This document shows, piece after piece, positions 54,301 through 64,000 of a stretch of DNA of 64,000 nt. The stretch covers positions 62,001 to 126,000 of the forward strand of contig NZ_JHYQ01000006.1 in NCBI RefSeq assembly GCF_000621325.1. Reading direction: 5' to 3'. Position numbers and translations under genes: made by a program. How positions within the stretch are numbered: position 1 is the first letter of the stretch; every line of letters starts with the position of its first letter. Origin of the DNA: Thiothrix lacustris DSM 21227 (lineage in GTDB: Bacteria; Pseudomonadota; Gammaproteobacteria; Thiotrichales; Thiotrichaceae). The notes below the pieces were generated by a model that did not search any database, had not been told where the DNA came from, and was given only the letters and a program-made list of their open reading frames with translations.

Positions 54301-56217
54301 GTGGCTTCTCCTGTGGTTGCGACATTGGCAGCACCGCGTTTTCTGGCAGCGGGTGATAGCAGTGTCCTAACGGTAGATTTGAACAATACCACGACAGAAG
54401 TGCAGTCTGTAAAGGTCAAACTTACCGGTAATTCTTTACTGTCTGGCATTGCGGATGAGCGTGAGTTAACGCTGGCAGCGGGTAAGCGTGAAACGTTACG
54501 TTTACCCCTATCTGCGCATGAGGCTTTTGGGCGTGGTCTGGTTGATCTGGAACTGACTGGTAAGGATTTTGTGGTGCGACGTCAGCTTCAACTGTCGGTG
54601 CGTCCCGCGTACCCAGAACGCTACGCGTCGCAAACGCGTGAGTTGAAAGCCAATGAGACCATGACCTTGGATGCAACAGCTCTACAAGGTTTCTTGCCAG
54701 CAGGATTGAAGGCGAATCTGAGCCTTTCTGCTGCGCCGCCATTGCCGTTGCGCAGTATTTTGCAAGATTTGTTGAAGTACCCCTACGGTTGCTTGGAGCA
54801 AACGACAAGTACTGCGTGGCCTTACTTGTTTCTGGATGACAATGTCTCTGAACAATTGGGGCTAGAACCCTTGGATATGAAAACGCGTAACGAGCGAGTG
54901 ACCAGCGCTTTATTACGCTTATCAGGGATGCAGCTCTCCGATGGTGGATTCACGCTGTGGGGTGGTGACAGTGGTAATAAGGAAGAGTATTGGTTGACAC
55001 CCTATGTGGTGGATTTCTTGCTGGATGCGAAAGAACAAGGCTTTGTTGTGCCGGATTGGTTATTGCAGCGTTCGCTCCAAAATCTGGAAGAGCGTTTGGC
55101 GGAAACTGAGCGTGATGCTGCCAGTCTTTACGCGTTTTCGGATGCACCGGAACACTTAGATTTTGCTGCCCGGGCTTATGCGGGTTTCGTTTTGTCGCGG
55201 GTGAAACGCGCGTCTCCGGGTACGTTAAAGGTGATGTTTGATAAAGATGCAGCGAAGGCTGTGTCGGGTTTGCCGCTGGTGCACTTAGGGTTGGCATTGA
55301 AGACTTCACCTGGCGGAGATTCAAAGCGCGGTGATGAAGCCATACGGCGCGGGTTGGCGCTGATGCGTGATGAGCAGAAATATCTGGGCGATTACGGTAG
55401 CCATTTGCGTGATCGCGCCGCGATGCTTTACTTATTGCTGCGTTACAAGGCTGACATTCCTGGTGTGTCCACGGAAATTAACAAGCTGGTCGATTTGCTG
55501 CACAACCGTAATTATTTTAGTACCCAAGAGCAATTATTCGTGTTTCTTGCGGGTTTGAAGGTACAAGAAAAAGCCAAAGATGGCTGGAAAGCCAGCTTGA
55601 AAATAGGCAGTGATAGCGTGGATCTGAGTGGCAGTAAAACGCTGTATCGGGGGTTAAGTACTGATGAATTTAAGCAAGGTATCAGCATTACTGCCACGCA
55701 GCCCCTTTACGCATCACTAACGCTGGATGGCTACCCTGATGCTGTGCCTGCACCCGACAGTGATCCGATTGAGGTGCAGCGTAACTGGTATGGAATGAAT
55801 GGCAAGTTGGTGCAGCCTTCGGCGATCAAAGCTGGTGATCTGTTGTTAACCCATGTGATGGTAAGCAGCAGTATCGATATTAATGATGCTTTGCTGGTGG
55901 ATCTGCTGCCTGCTGGCGTTGAGCTTGAGAATACGAATTTGCAAACCAATGAGTCTTTGGAGGGGTTGCAATTGGAGGGTATGGACAAGCCGGTGCTGGA
56001 GTTGATGGAAAGTAGTGTGTTGCGTACTCAGGAGTTCCGTGATGACCGTTACATCGCGGCTTTGCCACTGAATGCTAAGGCACGTCATCATTTGTTTTAC
56101 ATGGTGCGAGTTGTGTCGCCGGGTAAATTTGTGGTGCCGCCGACTTATGTTGAAGATATGTACCGTCCTGAATTGAATGGTGTGGGAGCTGCTCCGGCAG
56201 ATCTGGTAATTCCTTAG
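51340..56217 (+). CDS. Bacterial alpha-2-macroglobulin with thioester
   Basis: A 1625-residue protein from ATG 51340 (RBS GGAGA). A signal peptide (WLSICLLLLLSGQLWA) has no lipobox Cys. MG domains fill the first half (YSTRDLFRPGESMDLSILLR is the MG2 start), then the bait region, the DUF-type MG7-10 segment and the thioester domain with YGCLEQTTS (Cys1151-Gln1154), followed by complement-like TED helices. In gammaproteobacteria these periplasmic proteins trap proteases after envelope damage and work with PBP1C, whose gene follows by eight bases. Confidence 0.94.
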   Translation: MGYQIRRIVPWLSICLLLLLSGQLWAIDEVATTPPPVVSPQYTNEELLTQMLVVDVSERTLDNSPALAVTFSQDIDPTQNYNSFITLTAAGKMVEGSWVMANEPRRLFFSTIKPQTDYRVQIRPGIASKNELKLQKPSDTSLKTRDIIPAFDFATTGSILPAKLTGGLPIRVVNVPELDIEFLRVPPAKLPEMLKNISLGSRLSQWQLEDIHSVTESIYSRRYVTDAKLNARTSLLIPVEDIQELKTPGLYFAVMREPGRFNDEAYRITQFIVTNIGLHVRLYPRGLEVFANTLDGGKPMPDVVLKLQGEKETLTLETDEEGHVSFEHRPKGDLLLTAQQDGQFAFLDLREAALDLSEYPVTGLPDKPLAPFIYSTRDLFRPGESMDLSILLRDRDGKAVSAKNLHLRIVRPDTKPLLEENLLATNEDLGFFTYRLPIPSDVPTGSWKVEVRIDPKDNTPISSYTFHVEEFMPERMKLALSVEDKLLTTGEKLIVAAQGDYLYGVPASGNKLTTVRNVALNRHPLAAFKDYYFGNPSDQKLVGREDLPEMTLNETGGGFVEIPPLEGKISSPLTLSVTGSLHETGGRSVTRKLDVPFWPSHNLVGIRPLFKKDTAESNGDAAFDLVRVSADGKPAPATQALAVTLVREEKEYFWEYNNAEGWQRKEISTEYPTVQQKVTLDVAATSKVVFSVQYGYYRLEVEDAETGLKTVYPFHAGWDREQNENTAARPDQIELALDKAKYQTGDVAKLKITPPAAGEALIAVEGESMLWSKHVTLPVEGLTVDIPVDKSWERHDLYITVTAFRPASRQQKITPNRALGVIFLPLEREDRRLNLTIDAPEKVLPEKTTSITVSADNLKGEKAMVTVAAVDVGVLSMTEFKTPDPFAFYFSQHQYVPSLYDAYGKIIEGIDGAPLQQRFGGDAAVQRSGSLAKADRKIVSLFSGSVAFDIEGRAKIDLPLPGFDGTLRLMAIAVSEERFGSAEREMKVASPVVATLAAPRFLAAGDSSVLTVDLNNTTTEVQSVKVKLTGNSLLSGIADERELTLAAGKRETLRLPLSAHEAFGRGLVDLELTGKDFVVRRQLQLSVRPAYPERYASQTRELKANETMTLDATALQGFLPAGLKANLSLSAAPPLPLRSILQDLLKYPYGCLEQTTSTAWPYLFLDDNVSEQLGLEPLDMKTRNERVTSALLRLSGMQLSDGGFTLWGGDSGNKEEYWLTPYVVDFLLDAKEQGFVVPDWLLQRSLQNLEERLAETERDAASLYAFSDAPEHLDFAARAYAGFVLSRVKRASPGTLKVMFDKDAAKAVSGLPLVHLGLALKTSPGGDSKRGDEAIRRGLALMRDEQKYLGDYGSHLRDRAAMLYLLLRYKADIPGVSTEINKLVDLLHNRNYFSTQEQLFVFLAGLKVQEKAKDGWKASLKIGSDSVDLSGSKTLYRGLSTDEFKQGISITATQPLYASLTLDGYPDAVPAPDSDPIEVQRNWYGMNGKLVQPSAIKAGDLLLTHVMVSSSIDINDALLVDLLPAGVELENTNLQTNESLEGLQLEGMDKPVLELMESSVLRTQEFRDDRYIAALPLNAKARHHLFYMVRVVSPGKFVVPPTYVEDMYRPELNGVGAAPADLVIP

Positions 56218-56225
56218 GATAAACC

Positions 56226-58562
56226 ATGACGTGCCGTTATCCATGGTGGCTAGGTGGAACGACTATTGTTTGCCTGCTGTTATTCGTGTTGGCGGATCGT
56301 CTTTGGGCTTTGCCTGATCCACAGCGTGTGCGCAGTGTGCTGATTTTGGCGCAAGACCGCACGCCCTTACGTGCTTTTGCTGATAACGAAGGTGTGTGGC
56401 GTTACCCGGTGACACTGGATGAAGTGTCACCCTTGTATGTACAAGCCCTGCTGGAATACGAGGATCGCTGGTTTTACTGGCATCCGGGCATTAATCCATT
56501 TGCGTTGGTGCGAGCGGGGTGGCAATGGTTGCGGGGTGGTCAGATTATTTCTGGTGGGTCTACGCTGACTATGCAGGTGGCGCGTATTCTCGACCCACAC
56601 GACCGCAGCATGGCTGGAAAATTACGGCAAATGTTCCGTGCTTTGCAGCTTGAATGGCATTATAGCAAGTCTGAAATCCTTACTTTTTATCTTAATCTTG
56701 CTCCTTTCGGTGGGCCTATTGAAGGTGTGCAGACGGCAAGTTTTGCTTGGTTGCATAAATCAGCAGTGGATTTGAGCCATGCCGAAGCGGCGTTATTGGC
56801 GGTTTTGCCTCAAGCTCCTTCGCGTTTACGGCCTGATCGTCATCCAGAACTGGCGCAGCGTTACCGTGACAAAGTATTACGCCGTATGGTGATTCAGGGT
56901 ATCTGGTCGCAAGCGGTGGTGGATGATGCGATGAATGAGCCGGTGATGCATTCACGTTTTCAGCAGCCAATGATTGCGCCGTTGTTCGCGGAACGGATGA
57001 AGTCACAGGCCTTTGCCGCCAATGTTGCCCGTTTGCAAACGACATTGGATGCGAATGCCCAATGGGCCGTGGATAATGTGTTGCGTACTCGTGTGGGAGG
57101 TTTACCGCCTAAGGCTTCTATTGGTGTTTTGGTGATGGAGAATACGACGGGCTATGTACGAGCTTATGCAGGCTCGGCGGATTTTTACAATGCTGAACGC
57201 TTTGGGCATGTCGATATGGTGCAGGCTGTACGTTCCCCTGGTTCTACCTTGAAGCCTTTTTTGTACGGTATGGCGTTGGAAGATGGCTTGATACATTCCT
57301 CCAGTTTGTTGAGTGATGTGCCTGTAAAGTTGCATGACTATGCACCACAGAATTTTGTGCGGCATTTTTCGGGTGCGGTTAGTGTGACTGAGGCTCTACA
57401 GCAATCGCTAAATGTTCCTGCGGTGGATGTATTGCAACGCTTGAATCCCAGTACATTTGTGGCAAGGTTGCGGAATGGTGGTATTGTGGTTAGCTTTCCC
57501 GAACAGGCAGCGCCGAATCTGAGTGTTATTCTGGGCGGGGCTGGGACAACGCTGGAGGATTTAGTGCGTGGGTTTACAGCATTTGCGCGTAAGGGAATCA
57601 GTATTAAGCCGCGCTTTCTCAGCGATGAGCCCATCGTAGAGCGGCGGATGTTGTCGGCAGGCGCGGCTTGGATCATTCAGGATATTTTACGGGGTATTCC
57701 TGCTCCCGAAGGTAGCGTCAATGTGACGGGAGTGGCTTGGAAGACGGGGACGAGCTATGGGTTCCGGGATGCTTGGGCAGTTGGTGTTAATGATGCTTAT
57801 ACCGTGGGAGTATGGACAGGTCGCCCAGATGGTACGCCGTTACCAGGAAGTTTTGGGGCGATAGCCGCAGGCCCCATTCTGTTTGATGTCTTTCGTGCCT
57901 TGCCTAAACAGCGTGATGTCAATACGCGGCGTCGCCCGCTGGAGGTGACACAAACAGATATTTGTTGGCCGTTGGGGGAGAGTGCGGCGAGTACTGCTCC
58001 AGAGCATTGTCATGTACGTCAGCAGGCTTGGGTGCTGGATGGGCATATTCCACCAACTTTGCCACATTTGCGGCAGTATTCGTGGTCGGCTGGCTTGCAA
58101 ACCTATTGGGTCAATCCGCTGACAGGGTTGCGGGTAACAGCAGCGTGTAGTGCGCCGCAGCGGGTGGCTCGGCAGGTCGCTCAATGGCCATTGGAGTTGC
58201 ATCCGTGGTTATCGAATGCCTTATTGTCAACAATAAACTTGCCTAAATTTGATGCTAGTTGTCCGTTGGGTAGTGAGTATCAGGAGGGGACACAATTATC
58301 TATCCGCTATTTGGATGACAGTACCTGTTTGTATTTACCCAAAGTCGGAGAAGCGCAGAGAACAAAGAGTGTGACTCTGGATCTGCACGCAGAAGGTGGA
58401 ATAGGGCAATACTTTTGGTTGATCAACGGTGAGCTGATAGGGAAGGTTGTTGGGCAACAAGGTTTGCGTTACACGTTTGAACGGGCAGGGGATTATGATT
58501 TAACGGTGTTTGATGCAGCTGGGGGTGTTGATAAGGTGGCTATTAGGGTTATGACACCTTAA
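56226..58562 (+). CDS. pbpC: Penicillin-binding protein 1C
   Basis: A 778-residue bifunctional enzyme: N-terminal anchor (GGTTIVCLLLFVLADRLWAL), GT51 glycosyltransferase (LEYEDRWFYWHPGINPF; GGQIISGGSTLTMQVARI), transpeptidase with SPGSTLKPF (Ser nucleophile), SLN and KTGTS motifs, and a C-terminal BiPBP_C domain. It repairs peptidoglycan, and pairing with alpha-2-macroglobulin is the classic yfhM-pbpC operon. The stop abuts the convergent kinase gene directly. Confidence 0.95.
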   Translation: MTCRYPWWLGGTTIVCLLLFVLADRLWALPDPQRVRSVLILAQDRTPLRAFADNEGVWRYPVTLDEVSPLYVQALLEYEDRWFYWHPGINPFALVRAGWQWLRGGQIISGGSTLTMQVARILDPHDRSMAGKLRQMFRALQLEWHYSKSEILTFYLNLAPFGGPIEGVQTASFAWLHKSAVDLSHAEAALLAVLPQAPSRLRPDRHPELAQRYRDKVLRRMVIQGIWSQAVVDDAMNEPVMHSRFQQPMIAPLFAERMKSQAFAANVARLQTTLDANAQWAVDNVLRTRVGGLPPKASIGVLVMENTTGYVRAYAGSADFYNAERFGHVDMVQAVRSPGSTLKPFLYGMALEDGLIHSSSLLSDVPVKLHDYAPQNFVRHFSGAVSVTEALQQSLNVPAVDVLQRLNPSTFVARLRNGGIVVSFPEQAAPNLSVILGGAGTTLEDLVRGFTAFARKGISIKPRFLSDEPIVERRMLSAGAAWIIQDILRGIPAPEGSVNVTGVAWKTGTSYGFRDAWAVGVNDAYTVGVWTGRPDGTPLPGSFGAIAAGPILFDVFRALPKQRDVNTRRRPLEVTQTDICWPLGESAASTAPEHCHVRQQAWVLDGHIPPTLPHLRQYSWSAGLQTYWVNPLTGLRVTAACSAPQRVARQVAQWPLELHPWLSNALLSTINLPKFDASCPLGSEYQEGTQLSIRYLDDSTCLYLPKVGEAQRTKSVTLDLHAEGGIGQYFWLINGELIGKVVGQQGLRYTFERAGDYDLTVFDAAGGVDKVAIRVMTP

Positions 58563-60023
58563 TCAGATAGGTAAGTGTAAACGAACCCTTGCACCCACAT
58601 ACGGCGAAACTTGTAATTCAATTTTGCCACCAATGGCCGAAACAATTTCTGTACTGACCGCCATACCAATGCCTTGGCCTTCACTTTTACTGTCTTCGCG
58701 CACGCCACGTTGCAATAGTTTGGCGGGGTTGTCGACTGGGAAACCTAGGCCGTCATCGTCAATATCGATCACCAGCATATTGTTGTCTTGGTGGGCAGAA
58801 ACTTCCACAATATTTTGGCAGAAACGGCAGGCGTTATTTATCAGATTGCCAAGCAGTTCTGTCATGTCTTCTGCATCCATTCGACATTTGGCGTATTCGT
58901 CGGCATTAATACGAATTTCAAAAGGTTTGTCCCGGTAGACCTTATGGAAGGTTTCTCGTAAGCGGAACAATATTGGGCGGATGGGTTGTGATAGGATCAT
59001 GGCACCTTGGTTTGTCACCATAGCACGTCGCAGTTGATGGCCTACGATTTCGCGCATCCGTTCAATTTGTGCTTCAAATACTTTGACCGCCGCTTCAATT
59101 TGGGGCGTGTGCTTTGCTTGATTTAGCTGGTCAAGCTGGTGTTGCATCGCCGTCAAGGGGGTTTTGATGCTATGGGCAAGGTCATCAAGCGTATCTTTAT
59201 AACGTTGTTTTTGCCCTTTTTCATAGCTTAATAAGCCATTCAGGGCATTTTTGACCGGTAGCAGTTCTTCGGGATAATGATCGCTGATAAGTTCTTTGTC
59301 ACCCGATTCAATGGCTTTAACTTCATTCTCGAACTCTTTGATAGGTGCGACAACCCAAAAGCTCAGAGCAAGTTGCGCGATCAATACCAATACGGTTGAT
59401 AGGAAAAGTAGGATCGCAAATTTCTCGCGCATATCCTGCATTTCTTTTTCAATATCGGCAATGGATGCGCCGATGACAAATTGGAATTTTCCATAAGTGG
59501 AATCGAAAAAGCTTTGAATGGACAGTAAGTATTCCTGATTATACGTTTGTTTCAGCAATGGGTCGTTTTCGAGCCTGTTGAGATCTTTGGGCTGTAATGG
59601 CTTAAGTTGCGCAAAGGATGGCTCAAAGCTGATTTTTAGGTTTTTATCGACATTGAAACGTAAGTAATAATCATCGCCTACCTCACTACTGGGTTTACTG
59701 AGTGAGGAAGCGCTCCAGACGATTTTGGACTTTTCTGTATCAATGACATAAGCAAAGTGATTTTGAGTGACATCATCTAAGTTATGGTCCATTACCATTT
59801 TTTTGGCGCTGGACTCCATTTCTTTATCTAAAATCTCAAACTTACCGTCCTGAAAGTTCAAATAGCCTAAAACATCATAGGATATTTCTCTCAGCTCAGC
59901 CTGTTTCTGCTCAATTTTGTAGCTGTGCGAAAACCAATGCAACATGCTACCTAGCATGAAAATGCCAACCATGATAACGCCAAAACCACTAATCAGTTGG
60001 CGACTGCGTAAAGAGCTGATCAT
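58563..60023 (-). CDS. PhoQ-like sensor histidine kinase
   Basis: A 486-residue membrane kinase: helix 1 (ISGFGVIMVGIFMLGSMLHWF), a periplasmic sensor domain of about 160 residues, helix 2 near 195-220 (FAILLFLSTVLVLIAQLALSF), HAMP-like region, HisKA (DDLAHSIKTPLTAMQHQL) and HATPase (NLINNACRFCQN; DIDDDGLGFP; GQGIGMAVS). The sensor region resembles PhoQ in layout; the signal may be divalent cations or envelope stress. Nineteen bases separate it from the regulator gene. Confidence 0.92.
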   Translation of the reverse strand: MISSLRSRQLISGFGVIMVGIFMLGSMLHWFSHSYKIEQKQAELREISYDVLGYLNFQDGKFEILDKEMESSAKKMVMDHNLDDVTQNHFAYVIDTEKSKIVWSASSLSKPSSEVGDDYYLRFNVDKNLKISFEPSFAQLKPLQPKDLNRLENDPLLKQTYNQEYLLSIQSFFDSTYGKFQFVIGASIADIEKEMQDMREKFAILLFLSTVLVLIAQLALSFWVVAPIKEFENEVKAIESGDKELISDHYPEELLPVKNALNGLLSYEKGQKQRYKDTLDDLAHSIKTPLTAMQHQLDQLNQAKHTPQIEAAVKVFEAQIERMREIVGHQLRRAMVTNQGAMILSQPIRPILFRLRETFHKVYRDKPFEIRINADEYAKCRMDAEDMTELLGNLINNACRFCQNIVEVSAHQDNNMLVIDIDDDGLGFPVDNPAKLLQRGVREDSKSEGQGIGMAVSTEIVSAIGGKIELQVSPYVGARVRLHLPI

Positions 60024-60041
60024 GTGTTTAGCAGCTGTGCA

Positions 60042-60743
60042 TTAAGTGCGCGTGAGTGTGAAGCGGTAGCCACGACCACGTAACGTCTCAATCGGTTTGA
60101 GTGTGTCATTTGGATCGAGTTTAATGCGCAACCGACGAATAAATACTTCAATGACATTGCTATCACGATCAGTATCTTCTTCATACAGGCTGTCAGTCAG
60201 GCGTGTTTTTGAAATGACTTCACCAGCATGTAACATCAGGTGCTCAAGTACGCGGTATTCATAAGCAGTCAATGTGACTTCTTGTTCATTGACATAGACA
60301 CGCTGTTCTGAGGTATTTAAGCGGATAGGACCGCAACTGAGTTCGGCTTGAGTCCAGCGTCCAGTACGGCGTAATTGTACACGCAAACGGGCGATGAGTT
60401 CTTCGGTATGGAATGGTTTGGTTACATAGTCGTCAGCACCCGCTTCGAGTCCTTCGACTTTGCTTTGCCAGCGATCGCGAGCGGTCAGAATAATAATCGG
60501 GTAATCCAGCCCTTTAGCTCGGATGGCGCGGATAATATCCAAACCCAAATCGTTATTAACCTGCCCACCTTTAGAATTGGGTAGGCCTAAATCGATGACG
60601 GCCACGTCAATAGGATATTCCAGTGCAACATATAGCCCCTGTGAGCCATCGGCGGCGAGATCTACGGTAAAGCCACTTTTTTTAAGGTCTTCAGCAACCT
60701 GTTCGCGGATGATATCTTGGTCTTCTATTATAAGTACGCGCAT
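60042..60743 (-). CDS. OmpR/PhoP-family response regulator
   Basis: A 233-residue regulator: receiver with MRVLIIEDQDIIREQVAEDL, phospho-Asp in VAVIDLGLP, Thr in ILTARD and Lys in YVTKPF; then a winged-helix DNA-binding domain (RLTDSLYEEDTDRDSNVIEV; LRGRGYRFTLTRT). It is the partner of the kinase at 58563 and is first in the operon. PhoP/QseB is the nearest type. Confidence 0.94.
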   Translation of the reverse strand: MRVLIIEDQDIIREQVAEDLKKSGFTVDLAADGSQGLYVALEYPIDVAVIDLGLPNSKGGQVNNDLGLDIIRAIRAKGLDYPIIILTARDRWQSKVEGLEAGADDYVTKPFHTEELIARLRVQLRRTGRWTQAELSCGPIRLNTSEQRVYVNEQEVTLTAYEYRVLEHLMLHAGEVISKTRLTDSLYEEDTDRDSNVIEVFIRRLRIKLDPNDTLKPIETLRGRGYRFTLTRT

Positions 60744-60885
60744 GACACGGTTCTTTCCTGTTCGTCAACTGATAATGATTTAATTGTAACTATGGGGGCT
60801 TTTTAATCAGAATGCCCCTGAAATGCAATCATACACCAGCTTGTTAGGAATAAAAAACAATCATTCTGGATTATTAGTAGAAATT

Positions 60886-60925
60886 ATCAAAAAAATGCCT
60901 AGAAATTCTGTTCGAACTCTAGGCA
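60886..60925 (-). terminator. Terminator of the PepSY-like gene
   Basis: On the minus strand TGCCTAGA...TCTAGGCA is followed by a run of eight T (A at 60888-60895). Confidence 0.8.
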
Positions 60926-60970
60926 CTTAATTAAAAATGTATTTTTTTACAGTAGCTTATGAAGTATTCT

Positions 60971-61273
60971 TCAGTCGCTACAGGCAACTTTGATTGTTAG
61001 ATATTCACCTTCTAGTGAAAGCATACGAACAACATGGCAATCAGGATAACCCGGTAAAGGCTTTTCCTGCACGGATAGTACGCGTCCCTTATAGGCACTT
61101 TTTACTTTAGATAAGACAGCATCCCGTCCGATGGGTTCGCTGGGATTGCTGCGTTTTAGTGAAATTTTCCTTTCACTATCCGCTGCATTCGCAATATTTG
61201 GCAGTAAGGTGATAGTAACACCCACAACCATAGCGCTGCATAACGCAGCAAGCATGGACTTTTTGAAATCCAT
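60971..61273 (-). CDS. Secreted PepSY-like protein
   Basis: A 100-residue protein with signal peptide (LAALCSAMVVGVTITLLPNIANA) and a compact mature part: IGRDAVLSKVKSAYKGRVLS, then PGYPDCHVVRMLSLEGEYLT. The arrangement (helix, then GR-VL-x-V and hxxxxL) is that of PepSY domains, which often lie beside PhoPQ-like systems as targets or inhibitors. Two Cys could form a disulfide. It is divergent in function but on the same strand as, and upstream of, the two-component genes, with its own terminator. Confidence 0.75.
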   Translation of the reverse strand: MDFKKSMLAALCSAMVVGVTITLLPNIANAADSERKISLKRSNPSEPIGRDAVLSKVKSAYKGRVLSVQEKPLPGYPDCHVVRMLSLEGEYLTIKVACSD

Positions 61274-61457
61274 CGTTTTTCCCCTGTTACATAAAAAATC
61301 AGCAAAGACACAAAAGCTATCTCTACAGAGATAAGTGAATTATTAGGATGCATATTAATCGCTCAAAACTGAATGGGCGGTGAATACCCATTAGTTTGAT
61401 TTATTCATCTTGATGATAAATATAGGAAATGCTTAAATCATGAGCGATGAGGGCTTA

Positions 61458-62603
61458 TCACTTTTTTGCTATAAAAATCCCCGTTTCTAACAGTGTATGC
61501 AATGTGTCAAAACATATTTCATCAGTGAGAAAATGAGCATAGTTTTTGTGCAGAAGTATTGTAGATTGACAGAGGTATTCAATAAATTGAATATGTTGGC
61601 TACCAAGATCGTAATGATTGCCATTCGTAAATAGATGCACATTATTGTCTAACAGAAAGTACAGAATGCGTGCATCTAGCACTTTTTCAAACCGCTTTTT
61701 CTGTCTAATGAGTTTACCAAATTCGGCGCGACTGATGATTTCGGCTTCTAGGGGAGGCGTATTTGTTTTGGGAATGGTGAGATATTTTCCCAGCCATAGC
61801 TGTAAAGATTGTTCATCTTGCGGCAGTGCATCCACCAAAAAGTCCACCAGACTATCCATGTCCGAGGCTGTTAATTCACCAGAATGTTGTTGCGGGCTGC
61901 GTCCACTGTCGCTGAAACGTCGCTTTAGACGTGGATCTTCCAGTGAATCCTCAAGCAGTCGTTCCAGCATATCGGCTTGTGATGGGGCACGGAAACCGAC
62001 CGAATAGGTCAAGCATTCGTTCAGGGCAACCCCATAATGCGGCACATTGGGGGGCAGGTAGAGCAGGTCACCCGGTTCTACCACCCATTCCTGTTCTGCC
62101 ACAAAGTCGCTCATGATGCGTAACTCCAGATCGGGCAGGAAATTGTCAGGATTAGCCGTTTGGGTGGTGATCTGCCAGCGGCGTTGCCCTTGCGCTTGTA
62201 GCAGGAATACGTCGTATTCATCCACATGCGGGCCAACCGAGCCGCCTTCGACGGCAAAACTGATCATTAAGTCGTCGATACGCCAGTCGGGGATAAAGCG
62301 GAACGGTTCCATCACCGCTTTCAGTTCCGGCAAGTGCTGGTCGGTGTCGTTGACCAGCAAGGTCCAATGGGTTTCTGGCAAGTGGCTGAAATCGTCTTCG
62401 TCGAAGGCACCGTGGCGAACTTCCCACGGGTGTTCGCCGCCTTTTTCGATGACAATACGCGCGGTATCGGTTTCACAGGCCAAACCCGCCAGTTCATCCT
62501 GCGTAATCGGTGACTGGAAGTTGGGGAAGGCTTGGCGGATCAACAGCGGCTTTTTCTGCCAGTAATCCCGCAAGAATTCTTCAACGCTAATATCACCAAA
62601 CAT
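61458..62603 (-). CDS. roxA: JmjC ribosomal protein oxygenase, RoxA/YcfD type
   Basis: A 381-residue cupin oxygenase. N-terminal MFGDISVEEFLRDYWQKKPL, then JmjC with the iron ligands in GPHVDEYDVFLLQ (His and Asp) and a later His in PPNVPHYGVALNE; a C-terminal winged-helix-like dimer part follows. E. coli YcfD hydroxylates Arg81 of ribosomal protein L16 using 2-oxoglutarate and Fe(II). The start codon abuts the purB stop; the E. coli gene lies elsewhere. Confidence 0.9.
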   Translation of the reverse strand: MFGDISVEEFLRDYWQKKPLLIRQAFPNFQSPITQDELAGLACETDTARIVIEKGGEHPWEVRHGAFDEDDFSHLPETHWTLLVNDTDQHLPELKAVMEPFRFIPDWRIDDLMISFAVEGGSVGPHVDEYDVFLLQAQGQRRWQITTQTANPDNFLPDLELRIMSDFVAEQEWVVEPGDLLYLPPNVPHYGVALNECLTYSVGFRAPSQADMLERLLEDSLEDPRLKRRFSDSGRSPQQHSGELTASDMDSLVDFLVDALPQDEQSLQLWLGKYLTIPKTNTPPLEAEIISRAEFGKLIRQKKRFEKVLDARILYFLLDNNVHLFTNGNHYDLGSQHIQFIEYLCQSTILLHKNYAHFLTDEICFDTLHTLLETGIFIAKK

Positions 62604-63998
<1,395 letters not shown>

Positions 63999-64000
63999 TG

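Overview
The window looks like chromosomal DNA of a gammaproteobacterium. dnaE, carAB-greA, gltX, pgpA, purB, grxD and pbpC are all gammaproteobacterial in type, and overall character suggests Thiotrichales (Thiothrix-like). That placement is an inference from protein character, not a database result. About 85-90 percent of the sequence is coding. Two AT-richer or phage-like blocks interrupt ordinary housekeeping DNA.

Region by region. 1-8451: the 3' part of a giant cyclic beta-1,2-glucan synthase-like gene, two transglutaminase-like proteins, and between them a cluster of very small envelope or stress proteins (coiled coil, CsbD-like, Ala-rich lipoprotein, 34-residue membrane peptide). 8462-14136: a tightly overlapping adaptor/permease/ATPase exporter operon that ends in a P-type cation ATPase. 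14148-15692 (minus): an encapsulated-ferritin-type protein without encapsulin, CbpM and CbpA. 15822-19352: dnaE. 19356-20372 (minus): a truncated BY-kinase-like ATPase. 20454-26808: promoter and leader, carA, carB, greA, then a cobC-like/cobS-like pair in which both proteins lack signature catalytic residues. 26908-27629: a conserved small protein and an orphan Xre/MbcA/ParS-type (DUF2384) protein.

27556-37285 is an integrated satellite-like element of about 9.7 kb. It has a P4-type integrase, tandem terminase-small-subunit-like paralogues, a divergent pair of Arc-type regulators, AlpA, a solo primase zinc-ribbon protein and a DUF3987 ATPase. It also carries an unrecognised block of membrane and small proteins. 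No structural phage genes are visible. The displaced 3' end of the DUF2384 gene appears to survive past the right end, next to the terminator shared with grxD, so the element probably integrated into the 3' end of that gene and supplied a replacement end.

37399-41132: grxD, then a secreted-protein/DUF1566/membrane-AraC module flanked by a perfect 28-bp direct repeat. 41314-44751 (minus): a MacAB-type exporter whose adaptor carries a Spy/CpxP-like insertion. 44862-47367 (minus): a hybrid histidine kinase translationally coupled to a FIST sensor. 47452-50763: thioredoxin, pgpA, gltX, a CBS protein and tRNA-Ala. 50791-51209: a small membrane protein and two identical tRNA-Glu genes. 51340-58562: alpha-2-macroglobulin and pbpC. 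58563-61273 (minus): a PhoPQ-like two-component system and a PepSY-like protein. 61458-63971 (minus): a RoxA-type JmjC oxygenase and purB.

The strongest candidates for undescribed biology are the membrane/small-protein cargo of the satellite element (30721-33813) together with the repeated GFVxF coding/DNA motif, the catalytically altered CobC/CobS-like pair, and the orphan EncFtn protein beside CbpAM. No CRISPR array or rRNA gene was seen.
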